DNA of 64,000 nt from Amycolatopsis sp. cg9. Its GTDB lineage: Bacteria; Actinomycetota; Actinomycetes; Mycobacteriales; Pseudonocardiaceae. Below, one piece after another: positions 7,664 to 20,093 of this stretch. The notes under the pieces were generated by a model, which saw nothing but the letters and a program-made list of their open reading frames with translations, had not been told where the DNA came from and searched no databases. Location of the stretch: contig NZ_CP166850.1 in NCBI RefSeq assembly GCF_041346945.1, forward strand, positions 7,610,501 to 7,674,500. The letters run 5' to 3'. The position numbers and the translations under genes are program-made. Each line of letters opens with the position of its first letter. The stretch's first letter is position 1.

Positions 7664-8395
7664 TCACGATCGATCTCCGCAGACGTCGCGCTCCCCGGCC
7701 AGGCGCCGGAGCAGCGTTGCGAGGCCGTCCGGTGCCCGGCCGTGGAGGCGGGCGCTCGTCACCACCGGTGCCGCCGGCTCGAAGCAGCGGCGGAAGCCCG
7801 CCTGGCCGAGGCGGTGCCACAGGTCGTGGTCCTCGCCGGTGGCTCGCCTGCCGAAACCGCCGACGGCGTCGAACGCGTCCGCGCGCACGCCGAGGTTCGC
7901 GCCGTAGACCGAGCCGTGGCCCGCGGCCGTGCGCGCGTTGTCGAGGACGTGCTCGTACTGCCGCAGCGCCCGGGCCGACGTGCTGAACGGCGCCGACAGC
8001 TCCGCCGTCCCGGCGATCGCGTGGTAGCCCTGCCGCGCGCGGGCCAGGTGGGCCCGCGCCCACCCGGGTGTCACGCGCGTGTCCGCGTCCGTGCTCAGCA
8101 GCAGGGTCCCGGCCGCGGGGGTGCGCAACCGCCCGCGGACCCGCGTGATCCCGAAGTCGCGGACCTCGCCGATAGTCCGCGCCGACCCGGTCGCCACCAC
8201 CACGCCGGGCAGGTCGCCCAGCGCGGCGCGGGCGGCCGCGGCCGTGGCGTCCCGGCAGCGGTCGGCGACCACGCAGACCGCGTACCCGACGCCGGCCGGC
8301 AGCCGCCGCAGGGCATCGCCGAGCGCGTGCACGCACGCGCCGACCAGTTCCGCCTCGTCCCGTGCCGGGATCACGACGCCGACCGCTTCGATCAC
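7664..8395 (-). CDS. Family 2 glycosyltransferase
   Basis: A 243-residue GT-A fold enzyme with no membrane span. It starts VIEAVGVVIPARDEAELVGA, the nucleotide-sugar-binding start of GT2 enzymes, then LLLSTDADTRVTPGW with the DxD metal motif, and GANLGVRADAFDAVGGFG followed by GEDHDLWHRL, the ED acceptor region. It should transfer a sugar from a nucleotide donor in the cytoplasm; donor and acceptor are unknown. The GTG start overlaps the stop of the upstream deacetylase/methyltransferase gene by four bases, so the three genes 7664-10619 are translationally coupled. Its 3' end is duplicated downstream in decayed form. Confidence 0.85.
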   Translation of the reverse strand: MIEAVGVVIPARDEAELVGACVHALGDALRRLPAGVGYAVCVVADRCRDATAAAARAALGDLPGVVVATGSARTIGEVRDFGITRVRGRLRTPAAGTLLLSTDADTRVTPGWARAHLARARQGYHAIAGTAELSAPFSTSARALRQYEHVLDNARTAAGHGSVYGANLGVRADAFDAVGGFGRRATGEDHDLWHRLGQAGFRRCFEPAAPVVTSARLHGRAPDGLATLLRRLAGERDVCGDRS

Positions 8396-9675
8396 CGGCG
8401 CCTCAGCACGTGCAGCAGGAACTGTTCGTCGGTGTGCTCGACCAGCGGCTCGAGCGCGGGGTGCGCCAGCAGCCGGGCGTGGGCGTCCCGGCCGTCGCGC
8501 GGCGCTTCGGGCGCCCACGGCAGCCAGTGCACGGCGAGCAGGTGCCCGCCGGGGCGCAACGCCGCCACCGAAGCCTCGACGGTCTCCCGGAGCGCGTCGT
8601 CGGCCAGGTAGTACAGCAGCTCGCTGTACACGACCAGATCGACCGGCCCGGCCGGCAGCGCTTCGGGCACCGATCCGATGTGGACGTCCACATGCGACAG
8701 ATCGGCGGCGGCCCGGCGGGCGCGGTCGACGGCCGCGGGTACGGGGTCGAAGGCGTGCAGCCGCCCGGCCCGGCCGGCGAGGTCACGGGTGAGCGCACCG
8801 ACACCGCAGCCCGGCTCGACGACCGTGCCGTAGTGCTCGTCCGGCAGGCAGGCCAGCACCATCGCGCGCTTGCGCCGCTCGTACCACTTCGTGCCGACCG
8901 ACCACGGGTCCTCGGCGCCGCCGTACAGCTCGGCGAACCGGCTGACCGGCGCCGAATCCCGCGGCGGCTCGCGGAAGAACACCTCGCGGTCGCGGGCGAA
9001 GTGGGCCAGCACCTCGTCCGGCAGGATCGGGTCCTCGCCCCGCGGGCCGGGCTCGAGCTGCGACGGGAAGGCGGCGATGGCGGCGGCCTTGGCGGACCGT
9101 TCGGCCGCCGTCAGCCGGAGTGACCGGGCCCGCGCCCACGGGATACCCGGGTCGTCCGGGCGCAGCCGGTGCCACAGCCAGATCGGGTACGACCAGCACT
9201 GCGTCGTGAGCGGCGCGGCGGCGACGGCGGCCCGCGCGGCCGCCTGGTGGTCCGGGTGCGGGTCGTCCGGCCACGGGAACAAGCACAGGTCGTGGCCGTC
9301 GGCGCGCTCCCGCAGCGCCGTCACCAGCTCGTCGCCGTGGGCGGAGAGAGCGGAATCCGGCAGGCCCAGCCACACCGGTTCGACGTCGGAAAGCCCTTGG
9401 GCCCGCAGGGAATCCCGCAGTTCCCGGCGACGGGTCCGCCCCAGTTCCCGGCGTTCCGCGAGGCTCGAAGCCGGGAACGCCGCTTCGCCGTCGGTCGCGA
9501 CGACGAGCGTCACCGCCGTGCCGCCGGCGTGCAGCCGCTGCAGGAGCCCGCTCGCGCCGAGCGTCTCGTCGTCGGGGTGGGCGGCGACGACCAGCGCGCG
9601 CTCGAACCCCTGCGCCGGCCACGGTTCGGGTGCGGGAAGGTCCGCCCACTCGGCTTCCCGGACGACCGCGGTCAC
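8392..9675 (-). CDS. Bifunctional PIG-L family deacetylase / SAM-dependent methyltransferase
   Basis: A 427-residue fusion. Residues about 20-210 are a PIG-L (LmbE-like) zinc deacetylase: ALVVAAHPDDETLGASGLLQ contains the AHPDDE zinc motif and PDDPHPDHQAAARA the second His site. Residues about 240-427 are a class I methyltransferase with motif I VVEPGCGVGALTRDLAG, then VYSELLYYLADDAL and ALRPGGHLLAVHW. The linker includes GTKWYERRKR, typical of methyltransferases attached to this family. PIG-L enzymes remove N-acetyl groups from sugar conjugates, so the fusion may deacetylate and then methylate a glycoside made by the neighbouring transferase. It overlaps both neighbours by four bases. Confidence 0.85.
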   Translation of the reverse strand: MTAVVREAEWADLPAPEPWPAQGFERALVVAAHPDDETLGASGLLQRLHAGGTAVTLVVATDGEAAFPASSLAERRELGRTRRRELRDSLRAQGLSDVEPVWLGLPDSALSAHGDELVTALRERADGHDLCLFPWPDDPHPDHQAAARAAVAAAPLTTQCWSYPIWLWHRLRPDDPGIPWARARSLRLTAAERSAKAAAIAAFPSQLEPGPRGEDPILPDEVLAHFARDREVFFREPPRDSAPVSRFAELYGGAEDPWSVGTKWYERRKRAMVLACLPDEHYGTVVEPGCGVGALTRDLAGRAGRLHAFDPVPAAVDRARRAAADLSHVDVHIGSVPEALPAGPVDLVVYSELLYYLADDALRETVEASVAALRPGGHLLAVHWLPWAPEAPRDGRDAHARLLAHPALEPLVEHTDEQFLLHVLRRR

Positions 9676-10619
9676 GGCGTCCCCAGGACGTCGCGGCCGA
9701 GCGCGGCGAGGTCCCGCTCGGCGTGGTGCTGCCGGACGTACACCGGTAGGTCGGCGACCCGCTGCGCGAACCGCCGGTCGCGGCACGCCGGCGTCGGCCC
9801 GGTGACCTTCAGCGCCCGGTCCAGCACTTCGACGGCGGTGCGCTCGGCCGCGGCCCGGCAGGTGCCCGCCGACAGCGGGCCGACCGGCTCGCCGGCAGCG
9901 CGGGCGAGCACGGCTTCGGCCGCGGTCAGCGCGGTGTGGATCGCGCCGACGTGCGCCAGCTGGTGCTCGTCGGCGCCACCGCGGTCACGCAGGTAGGCGA
10001 GGACGCCGTCGAAGACGCCCGCCGCGCCGCCGAGCCACACCGCCGCCACGCCGGCGCCGCCGAGCGCGAAGCCGGGGCGCGCCACGTACCAGCCGGGCGG
10101 CCCGACGAGGTCCGCGCGCACGCCGTCGAAGACCACGTCGCCGCTGTCGGAGGCGTCCATCCCGACCGCCTGCCACGCGTCCGGGTGCCGGCGCACGCCG
10201 GGGTCGGCGAGGTCGGCTTCGACGAGCCGGTCGCCCGCCGCGACCAGGGCGCGGTCGAGCAGGGACAGCCCCGAGCAGAACCGGACCGTGCCGGTCAGGA
10301 CGCCGTCTTCGAGTGCCGCGCCGGTGCCGCCGGACTTCGCCGCCCACACGCCGTAGAGCGCACCGGGCACGGGGGAGCGGCCCGCCTCGGCGAGGATCGC
10401 GACGGCGTCGGCGTGCCCCTCGGCGAGGCGGGCGAGCGCCAGGTCGCGACGGCCGAACGCGGCCAGCGCCGCCCAGCGGGCCGCGGTACCCGAAGCACCG
10501 GGCAGCGGCAGGTCGAGGTCGCCGGCCGCGTGCAGCGAGCGCAGCTCGGCGCCGATCGACGCGGTGGTGCGCGGGTACGGCAGCGGCTTCGGCGGGGTCT
10601 CCGCGAGCAGTCTGGTCAC
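9672..10619 (-). CDS. Acyl-CoA dehydrogenase-like protein
   Basis: A 315-residue protein, shorter than the usual 380 of acyl-CoA dehydrogenases. It keeps the middle-domain logic (TGTVRFCSGLSLLDRALVAA, then VGMDASDSGDVVFDGV) and a helical C-terminal domain (AAVWLGGAAGVFDGVLAYLR), but I cannot identify the usual catalytic glutamate or a full FAD-binding set. It may be a flavin enzyme on a carrier-bound or sugar-linked substrate, or a degenerate member. The GTG at 10619 is divergent from corA 53 bases away, so this is the first gene of the three-gene coupled unit. Confidence 0.8.
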   Translation of the reverse strand: MTRLLAETPPKPLPYPRTTASIGAELRSLHAAGDLDLPLPGASGTAARWAALAAFGRRDLALARLAEGHADAVAILAEAGRSPVPGALYGVWAAKSGGTGAALEDGVLTGTVRFCSGLSLLDRALVAAGDRLVEADLADPGVRRHPDAWQAVGMDASDSGDVVFDGVRADLVGPPGWYVARPGFALGGAGVAAVWLGGAAGVFDGVLAYLRDRGGADEHQLAHVGAIHTALTAAEAVLARAAGEPVGPLSAGTCRAAAERTAVEVLDRALKVTGPTPACRDRRFAQRVADLPVYVRQHHAERDLAALGRDVLGTP

Positions 10620-10671
10620 AAGATCGGCGCTTACCCGTTTTCGCCGCCGGTTACGCGGGAAACCCCGGGGT

Positions 10672-11643
10672 ATGACGAGAACCCGGGCCTACCGCGACGG
10701 TGTGCTGCACAAGGAAGGCTTCCCCGTCACGGCCGTTTCCGACTTCCTGGCCGAACCGGGCACCGCCGTGTGGGTCGACCTTTGTGCACCGTCCGAAGCG
10801 GACTTGGCCGAACTCGCCGACGAGCTGGGCCTGCACCGGCTCGCCGTCGAAGACGCCGTGCAGGAGCACCAGCGGCCCAAGCTCGACCGCTACGACGGCC
10901 ACGCCTTCCTGACCGCCTACGCCGTCCGGTTCGGCGCCCCGGGCGACCACCCGGTCACCACCGAGCTCGCCGTGTTCATCACGCCCCGCGCGCTGGTGAC
11001 CGTCCGCAAGGACGACGGCTTCGACATCGAGGCCGTCACGCGCCGCTGGGACCAGGCGCCGGACCTGGCCGGGGCCGGGGTGCCGTTCCTGCTGCACGGC
11101 CTGCTCGACTACGTCGTCGACGGCCACTTCGAGGCCGTCCAGGTGCTCGACGACGAGGTCGAGGCGCTGGAGGACCTGGTGTTCGACGACCGCCCGGACA
11201 CCGCCGAACTGCAGCGGCGCTCGTTCCGGCTGCGCAAGAACCTGACCGCGCTGCGCCGGGTCGTGGCCCCCGTGCCCGACGTCGTCGCCTCGCTGATGCG
11301 CCCGGACCTGAAGCTGGCCGACGGCACCACCCGCCCGTACTTCGAGGACGTCCACGACCACGCGCGGCAGGCCGCCGAGCACACCGAGGCGCTGCGCGAA
11401 CGCCTGACGACGGTCCGCGAGACGCAGCTGAACCTGCAGAGCGACCGGCTGAACCTGATCATGAAGAAGGTCACCGGGTGGGCGGCGGTGATCGCGGTGC
11501 CCACCGCGGTGACCGGGTTCTACGGCCAGAACGTCCCTTACCCGGGCAACGGCACGACGCTCGGGTTCTGGGTTTCGACGGTCGTCATGCTGGTGCTCTC
11601 GGTCGGGCTCTACACGCTCTTCAAGGTCAAGGACTGGCTGTGA
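10672..11643 (+). CDS. corA: CorA-family divalent cation transporter
   Basis: A 323-residue membrane protein with a long cytoplasmic N-terminal domain and two C-terminal membrane helices, the CorA layout. It should carry magnesium or cobalt as a pentamer. The canonical periplasmic YGMN motif after the first helix is replaced by [12 protein letters not shown]. The GxN frame is kept but Met becomes Gln, as in a group of actinobacterial CorA-like proteins, so ion preference should not be assumed. The ATG at 10672 is chosen because it begins the conserved [13 protein letters not shown] region. It converges on a decayed reductase gene, overlapping it by 17 bases. Confidence 0.88.
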   Translation: MTRTRAYRDGVLHKEGFPVTAVSDFLAEPGTAVWVDLCAPSEADLAELADELGLHRLAVEDAVQEHQRPKLDRYDGHAFLTAYAVRFGAPGDHPVTTELAVFITPRALVTVRKDDGFDIEAVTRRWDQAPDLAGAGVPFLLHGLLDYVVDGHFEAVQVLDDEVEALEDLVFDDRPDTAELQRRSFRLRKNLTALRRVVAPVPDVVASLMRPDLKLADGTTRPYFEDVHDHARQAAEHTEALRERLTTVRETQLNLQSDRLNLIMKKVTGWAAVIAVPTAVTGFYGQNVPYPGNGTTLGFWVSTVVMLVLSVGLYTLFKVKDWL

Positions 11644-12618
11644 GCCGCGCGCCCCGGTGGATCAGGTCCCGGCCCCGTTCGTAGTCCTCGTCGGCTTCGT
11701 GGGTGAGGACGCCGACCACCCGGCCGTCGCGTTCGTACCAGACCGTGAACCCGCCGTCGCCGCGCGGGAACGGGCGGGCGCGGTCGAAGCCGTCGCCCCA
11801 CGCGGCGTACTTCAGGACGCGGTCGCCGAGCACCGACCAGAAGCCGTGGACGTCGTCCCAGGTGGCGTCTTCGCCGGCCGCGGTCAGCCCGGCGACCTCG
11901 CCCATCGCGAGGCCGTCGCCCCAGTGCTCGACGGCGAGCGCGCGTCCCGCGGCCGGTGGTAGGCCAGCGCGACGTCGCCCGCCGCGAGCACGCCGGCCCG
12001 GCTCGTGCGCAGGTGCTCGTCGGTGCGGATCCGGCCCCGCTCGAGCGCGAGCCCGGCCGCTTCGGCCAGCCCGATCCGGGGGCGGACGCCGGTGGCGAGC
12101 ACGACGAGCCCGGCGTCGAGGACCGGTACCAGGTCGGTGCGGACGCGGTGGCCGTCTTCGATCGACAGCAGCTTCGTCCCGCGAAGCACGCTGACGCCTT
12201 CGGATTTGAGCCAGCGCAGGAGGAATCCGCCCGCCTCGGGGCCGAGCCGCTTCTCCTGGGGGACGTCGTCGGGGCAGACGACGGTCACCTGCAGCCCGAG
12301 CCGGGACAGGGAGACGGCGGCTTCGCAGCCGATGAACCCGGCGCCGACGACGATCGCGCTGCGCACCCCGGCCGTGGCCGCGCGCAGCTCGCGGGAGTCG
12401 GCGGCCGACCGGAGGGTCCGGACGTCGGCGTGGCCGGTGCCGGGCAGCCCGGGCCGGACGGGTTCCGTGCCGGTGGCGAGCACGCAGGTGGTGAACCGGT
12501 GGACGGCGCCGGCCGCGGTGCGGACCCGGCCCTCGCCCAGTTCGGTGACCGGGTCGCCCAGCGTGACGGTGATGTCGAGCTCGGCGAGCGAGTCGTCCAG
12601 CGGCGGGAGATCGCCCAC
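11627..12618 (-). pseudogene. Remnant of an FAD/NAD(P)-dependent reductase gene (5' truncated and frameshifted)
   Basis: The surviving frame from 12618 encodes the NAD(P)-binding part ([20 protein letters not shown]) and the FAD-contact motif [15 protein letters not shown]. Close to 11955 the family match jumps to another frame, which continues [19 protein letters not shown] and ends in the reductase C-terminal domain ([20 protein letters not shown]). A single-base loss would explain the shift. The N-terminal FAD-binding domain, about 70 residues, is absent, and the 5' break coincides with the palindrome at 12620-12681. Truncation plus frameshift argues for a true pseudogene and against a lone sequencing error. 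Confidence 0.8.
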
Positions 12619-12619
12619 G

Positions 12620-12681
12620 CCGCGGAGGTCGCGAATGACTCATTCGCGACCTCCGCGGTCCCCAATGAGTCATTCGCGACC
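12620..12681. repeat. Perfect palindrome of the GAATGACTCATTC family with a partial second copy
   Basis: Arms of 19 bases, from ccgcggaggtcgcgaatga to its exact complement, flank a single central C (12620-12658). A second, partial copy with the direct repeat tcattcgcgacc follows up to 12681. The element lies exactly where the reductase remnant loses its 5' end. The hairpin could terminate transcription, but the location suggests involvement in, or a scar of, the deletion. Confidence 0.75.
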
Positions 12682-12697
12682 CCGCACCCCGCGCTCG

Positions 12698-12724
12698 TCC
12701 ACAGTGGAACGTCCACTGTGGACA
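12698..12724. repeat. Inverted repeat gtccacagtgga / tccactgtggac
   Basis: Two 12-base arms separated by acg form a perfect dyad in the 377-base gene-free gap before the hybrid kinase. The half-sequence GTCCACTGTGGAC also occurs inside a coding region at about 25170, so the core is a common palindrome in this genome and not necessarily a regulator site. No open frame with a recognisable product exists in this gap. Confidence 0.5.
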
Positions 12725-12910
12725 AACGGCGGCGGGCGCGACGAACGGCGGTGCCGCCGCCGGGTGCGGGGTACCGCTGTCTGGGAGCGCGTTCAGCCGA
12801 ATGGGGCAACGTGGCCGGATGGCCTGCGGGGAAAGGAAAGGCTGTCGAGCACCGCCTGGGAGCGCGCGCGGACACGGGCGCGGCTGGTTGCTCAACCGTT
12901 GCCGCTCAGG

Positions 12911-12928
12911 ATAGTGCAGCTGCACTAT
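12911..12928. promoter_or_regulatory. 18-base perfect palindrome upstream of the hybrid kinase gene (operator candidate)
   Basis: The sequence atagtgcagctgcactat is a perfect palindrome in an otherwise GC-rich region, 68 bases before the kinase start. Its size and symmetry fit a dimeric MarR/PadR/TetR-like repressor site. It is the best promoter-proximal feature for the kinase-phosphatase pair. The cognate regulator is not identified. Confidence 0.5.
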
Positions 12929-12995
12929 GCTGAGCCATCCGGTGTGCTCACCGGGACGGCGCCGGGGCGCCGACGACCGGAGAAACGGGTGGCGG

Positions 12996-17555
<4,560 letters not shown>

Positions 17556-17559
17556 TCGG

Positions 17560-19929
17560 GTGACCGCCGAAGAGGAGACCCTCCCGGTGCTCGCGCCGCC
17601 GGCCGAGGTGTCCGCCAACCTGGCCCGGCTGGCCGACACCGTCGCACGGCTGCGCGGCGAGGTCGACCACGCGCACGCCGTCGCCGACGGCCGCGCGCTG
17701 ATCGAGCTGGCCAAGGGCGTGCTGATGGAACGCCTGCACTGCACGCCCGCCGACGCCGCCCGGCAGCTGGAGACCCTCGCCGAGCGCGCGGGGCTGACGC
17801 CGCTGGAGTTCGCCGCGGACGTCGTCGGCGAGGCGGCCGAGGACCGCATCACCGAAGTGGCGCAAGAGTTCCTGGCCCGCGCCGACGGTGAGGACTCGGT
17901 CGCGGTGCGGCTGCGCACCGCCGAGAGCGGCGTGCTCGCGGCGGGGGACACCCAGCGCGTCGCGGAGTCCATTTTGGAGCACGCGCTGCGCCCGCTCGGC
18001 GCGACCGCCGTCGCGGTGTGGCTCGCCGGGCCGGACGGGTCGCTGACGCTCGCCGGGTCGGCTGGGTTCTCCGCCGAGGAGGCGGCCCGCTGGCGGTACG
18101 TCCCGCCCGGCGTGGCGACGCCGGCCCGCAGCGCGCTGCTCGACCGCGACACCGTCTGGTACCCGACGCTGTCCGGGGCCCGGCTGCCCTCGCTCGGGCA
18201 GCACACCCTGGCCGGCGGCGGCCGGGTCGCGGTGCCCACCGGCACCGGCGGCCGGATCATCGGCGTCGTCGAGATGTGCTGGCCGGACCCGTTGCCCGCG
18301 GAGCCCGGGCGGCAGCTGCGCCAGCTGGAGGCCCTGGCCGAACTCTGCGCGCACACGCTCGACACGTGGGACGGCGTGGTCGCCCCGGTGGCCGCCGGCG
18401 CGGGGGACTTCCTCGGTGAGCTGGTGGACTTCGTCGACGGCCTGCACGACCCGGCCGTGCTGCTGTCGCCGTGCGTCGAAGGCGGCCGGCTCAGCGACTT
18501 CCGCATCCACCACGCCAACGTCCGGTTCGCCGACCCCGGTGGCCGGCCCCGCAGCCGGCTCGTCGGCACCCGCCTGCTGGAGACCTACCCGCTGGCGGCC
18601 GAGGAGAGCGGCCTGCTCGACAAGATCCGGCGGGTCTACGCCACCGGCGAGCCGTTCCGCGCCGACAGCATGGCGATCACCACCCTGGTCGACCAGGTAC
18701 CGCTGACCGTGCTCACCGACGTCAGCGTCACGCGCTTCGCGGGCAACGTGCTGCTGATCCTGCGCATCCAGGACGACGCCGCGAAGCTCGCCGTGCTGCT
18801 GCAGCACGCCCAGCGGCTCGGCCGGATCGGCGGGTTCGAGGAGAACGTCGTCACCGGGGCGATCACCTGGAACACCGAGCTGTTCGCGCTGTACGGCCTG
18901 CCGCCGAACGCCACGCCGCTGTCGCTGCACGACCTGGCCACGCACGCGCACCCCGACGACGCGCCGGCCATCGGCCGGTTCCTGCGCGCGGTGCTGCACC
19001 ACCAGCGCCCGTCGTCGACGGCGTTCCGGCTGCAGCGCTCCGACGGCGTCGCCCGGCACATCCGGGTGGTCGCCGAGCCGGTCGCCGACGCCCGCGGCGA
19101 GCTGCTCGCGGTCCGGGGCGCCTACCAGGACGTCTCGGCGCAGCACTGGACCGAGGTCGCGCTGGCCGCGACGCGCGACCGGCTGGCCGAGACCGAGCAG
19201 CAGGCGATCGAGCGCAACCGGCTGACGCTGCAGCTGCAGCACGCGATCATGCCGCCGGCGACCGGCCCGATCGACATGCCGGGCCTGCGCGCCGCGGTCC
19301 GCTACCGCCCGGCGGAGAAGGAGCACCTGGTCGGCGGCGACTGGTACGACGCGGTCGCGCTGCCGACGGGCGAGGTGCTGCTGTGCGTCGGCGACGTCGC
19401 CGGCCACGGCATCGACGCGGCGACCGGCATGGTGAGCCTCCGCAACGCACTGCGCGGCCTCGCGGCCACCGGAGCCGGGCCGGCCCAGCTGCTGACGTGG
19501 CTGAACCTGGTGGCCTACCACCTCACCGACCACGTCACGGCGACGGCGGTCGCGGCCGTCTTCGACCCGGCGACACGCCTGCTGCGCTGGGCCCGGGCCG
19601 GCCACCTGCCCCCGATCGTCCGCCACCGCGACGGCGGCGTGACGACGCTGCCGCTGATCCGCGGCTCCCTGCTCGGCGCGGTCCGCGACGTGACGTACCA
19701 GGAGGAGGAGATCCGCCTCGCCGAGGGCGACATCCTGCTGATCTACACCGACGGCCTGATCGAGCGCCGCGACCGCCCGGTGCAGGAAACGGTGTCGAGG
19801 CTGGTGACACTGGTGGAGCGCCACGAGGGCGGCCTGGAGCACCAGCTGGACACGCTGCTGACGTACAGCACGGCGGACACCGACGACGACACCTGCGTCG
19901 TGGGGATCGAAGTCCGCACGACGTCCTGA
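17560..19929 (+). CDS. ANTAR/GAF/PAS/PP2C (SpoIIE-type) phosphatase
   Basis: A 789-residue multidomain signalling protein. An N-terminal ANTAR-like helix bundle (RALIELAKGVLMERLHCTPA) is followed by a GAF-like domain (about 110-280), a PAS-like region and a PAS domain (RLGRIGGFEENVVTGAITWN). The C-terminal 240 residues are a PP2C-type SpoIIE phosphatase with metal motifs LVGGDWYDAVALP, LCVGDVAGHGIDAATG and IYTDGLIERRD. Such enzymes dephosphorylate anti-anti-sigma factors and so steer alternative sigma factors. GTG at 17560 starts four bases after the kinase stop, so the two are made together and probably form one stress-signalling module. No anti-sigma or anti-anti-sigma gene is adjacent. Confidence 0.9.
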   Translation: MTAEEETLPVLAPPAEVSANLARLADTVARLRGEVDHAHAVADGRALIELAKGVLMERLHCTPADAARQLETLAERAGLTPLEFAADVVGEAAEDRITEVAQEFLARADGEDSVAVRLRTAESGVLAAGDTQRVAESILEHALRPLGATAVAVWLAGPDGSLTLAGSAGFSAEEAARWRYVPPGVATPARSALLDRDTVWYPTLSGARLPSLGQHTLAGGGRVAVPTGTGGRIIGVVEMCWPDPLPAEPGRQLRQLEALAELCAHTLDTWDGVVAPVAAGAGDFLGELVDFVDGLHDPAVLLSPCVEGGRLSDFRIHHANVRFADPGGRPRSRLVGTRLLETYPLAAEESGLLDKIRRVYATGEPFRADSMAITTLVDQVPLTVLTDVSVTRFAGNVLLILRIQDDAAKLAVLLQHAQRLGRIGGFEENVVTGAITWNTELFALYGLPPNATPLSLHDLATHAHPDDAPAIGRFLRAVLHHQRPSSTAFRLQRSDGVARHIRVVAEPVADARGELLAVRGAYQDVSAQHWTEVALAATRDRLAETEQQAIERNRLTLQLQHAIMPPATGPIDMPGLRAAVRYRPAEKEHLVGGDWYDAVALPTGEVLLCVGDVAGHGIDAATGMVSLRNALRGLAATGAGPAQLLTWLNLVAYHLTDHVTATAVAAVFDPATRLLRWARAGHLPPIVRHRDGGVTTLPLIRGSLLGAVRDVTYQEEEIRLAEGDILLIYTDGLIERRDRPVQETVSRLVTLVERHEGGLEHQLDTLLTYSTADTDDDTCVVGIEVRTTS

Positions 19930-19981
19930 GGCGTTGGGCCCGGGTGGTGGGCGGCCAGGGCGGGGCGAGGTCGGGCCGCGA

Positions 19982-20034
19982 GCTCGAGCGGCCGGGCTGG
20001 GCCCGCCCCTGACCGGGGCTCGAGCGGCCGGGCT
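19982..20034. repeat. Two 17-base direct repeats between convergent genes
   Basis: gctcgagcggccgggct occurs at 19982-19998 and again at 20018-20034. The 164-base gap between the phosphatase and the BtuF-like gene otherwise holds no gene. The copies may simply be a local duplication in a GC-rich spacer; no function is suggested. Confidence 0.5.
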
Positions 20035-20093
20035 CGGGCGGTGCACGCCGCTCAGCGATTCCGTGCCCGCGGCCGTGACCGGCGGGATCGACG

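Noticed and set aside
11700..12620. Reductase gene treated as intact with a sequencing error only
   Set aside because: A frameshift alone could be an error, but the N-terminal FAD-binding domain is also absent, so two independent lesions are needed.
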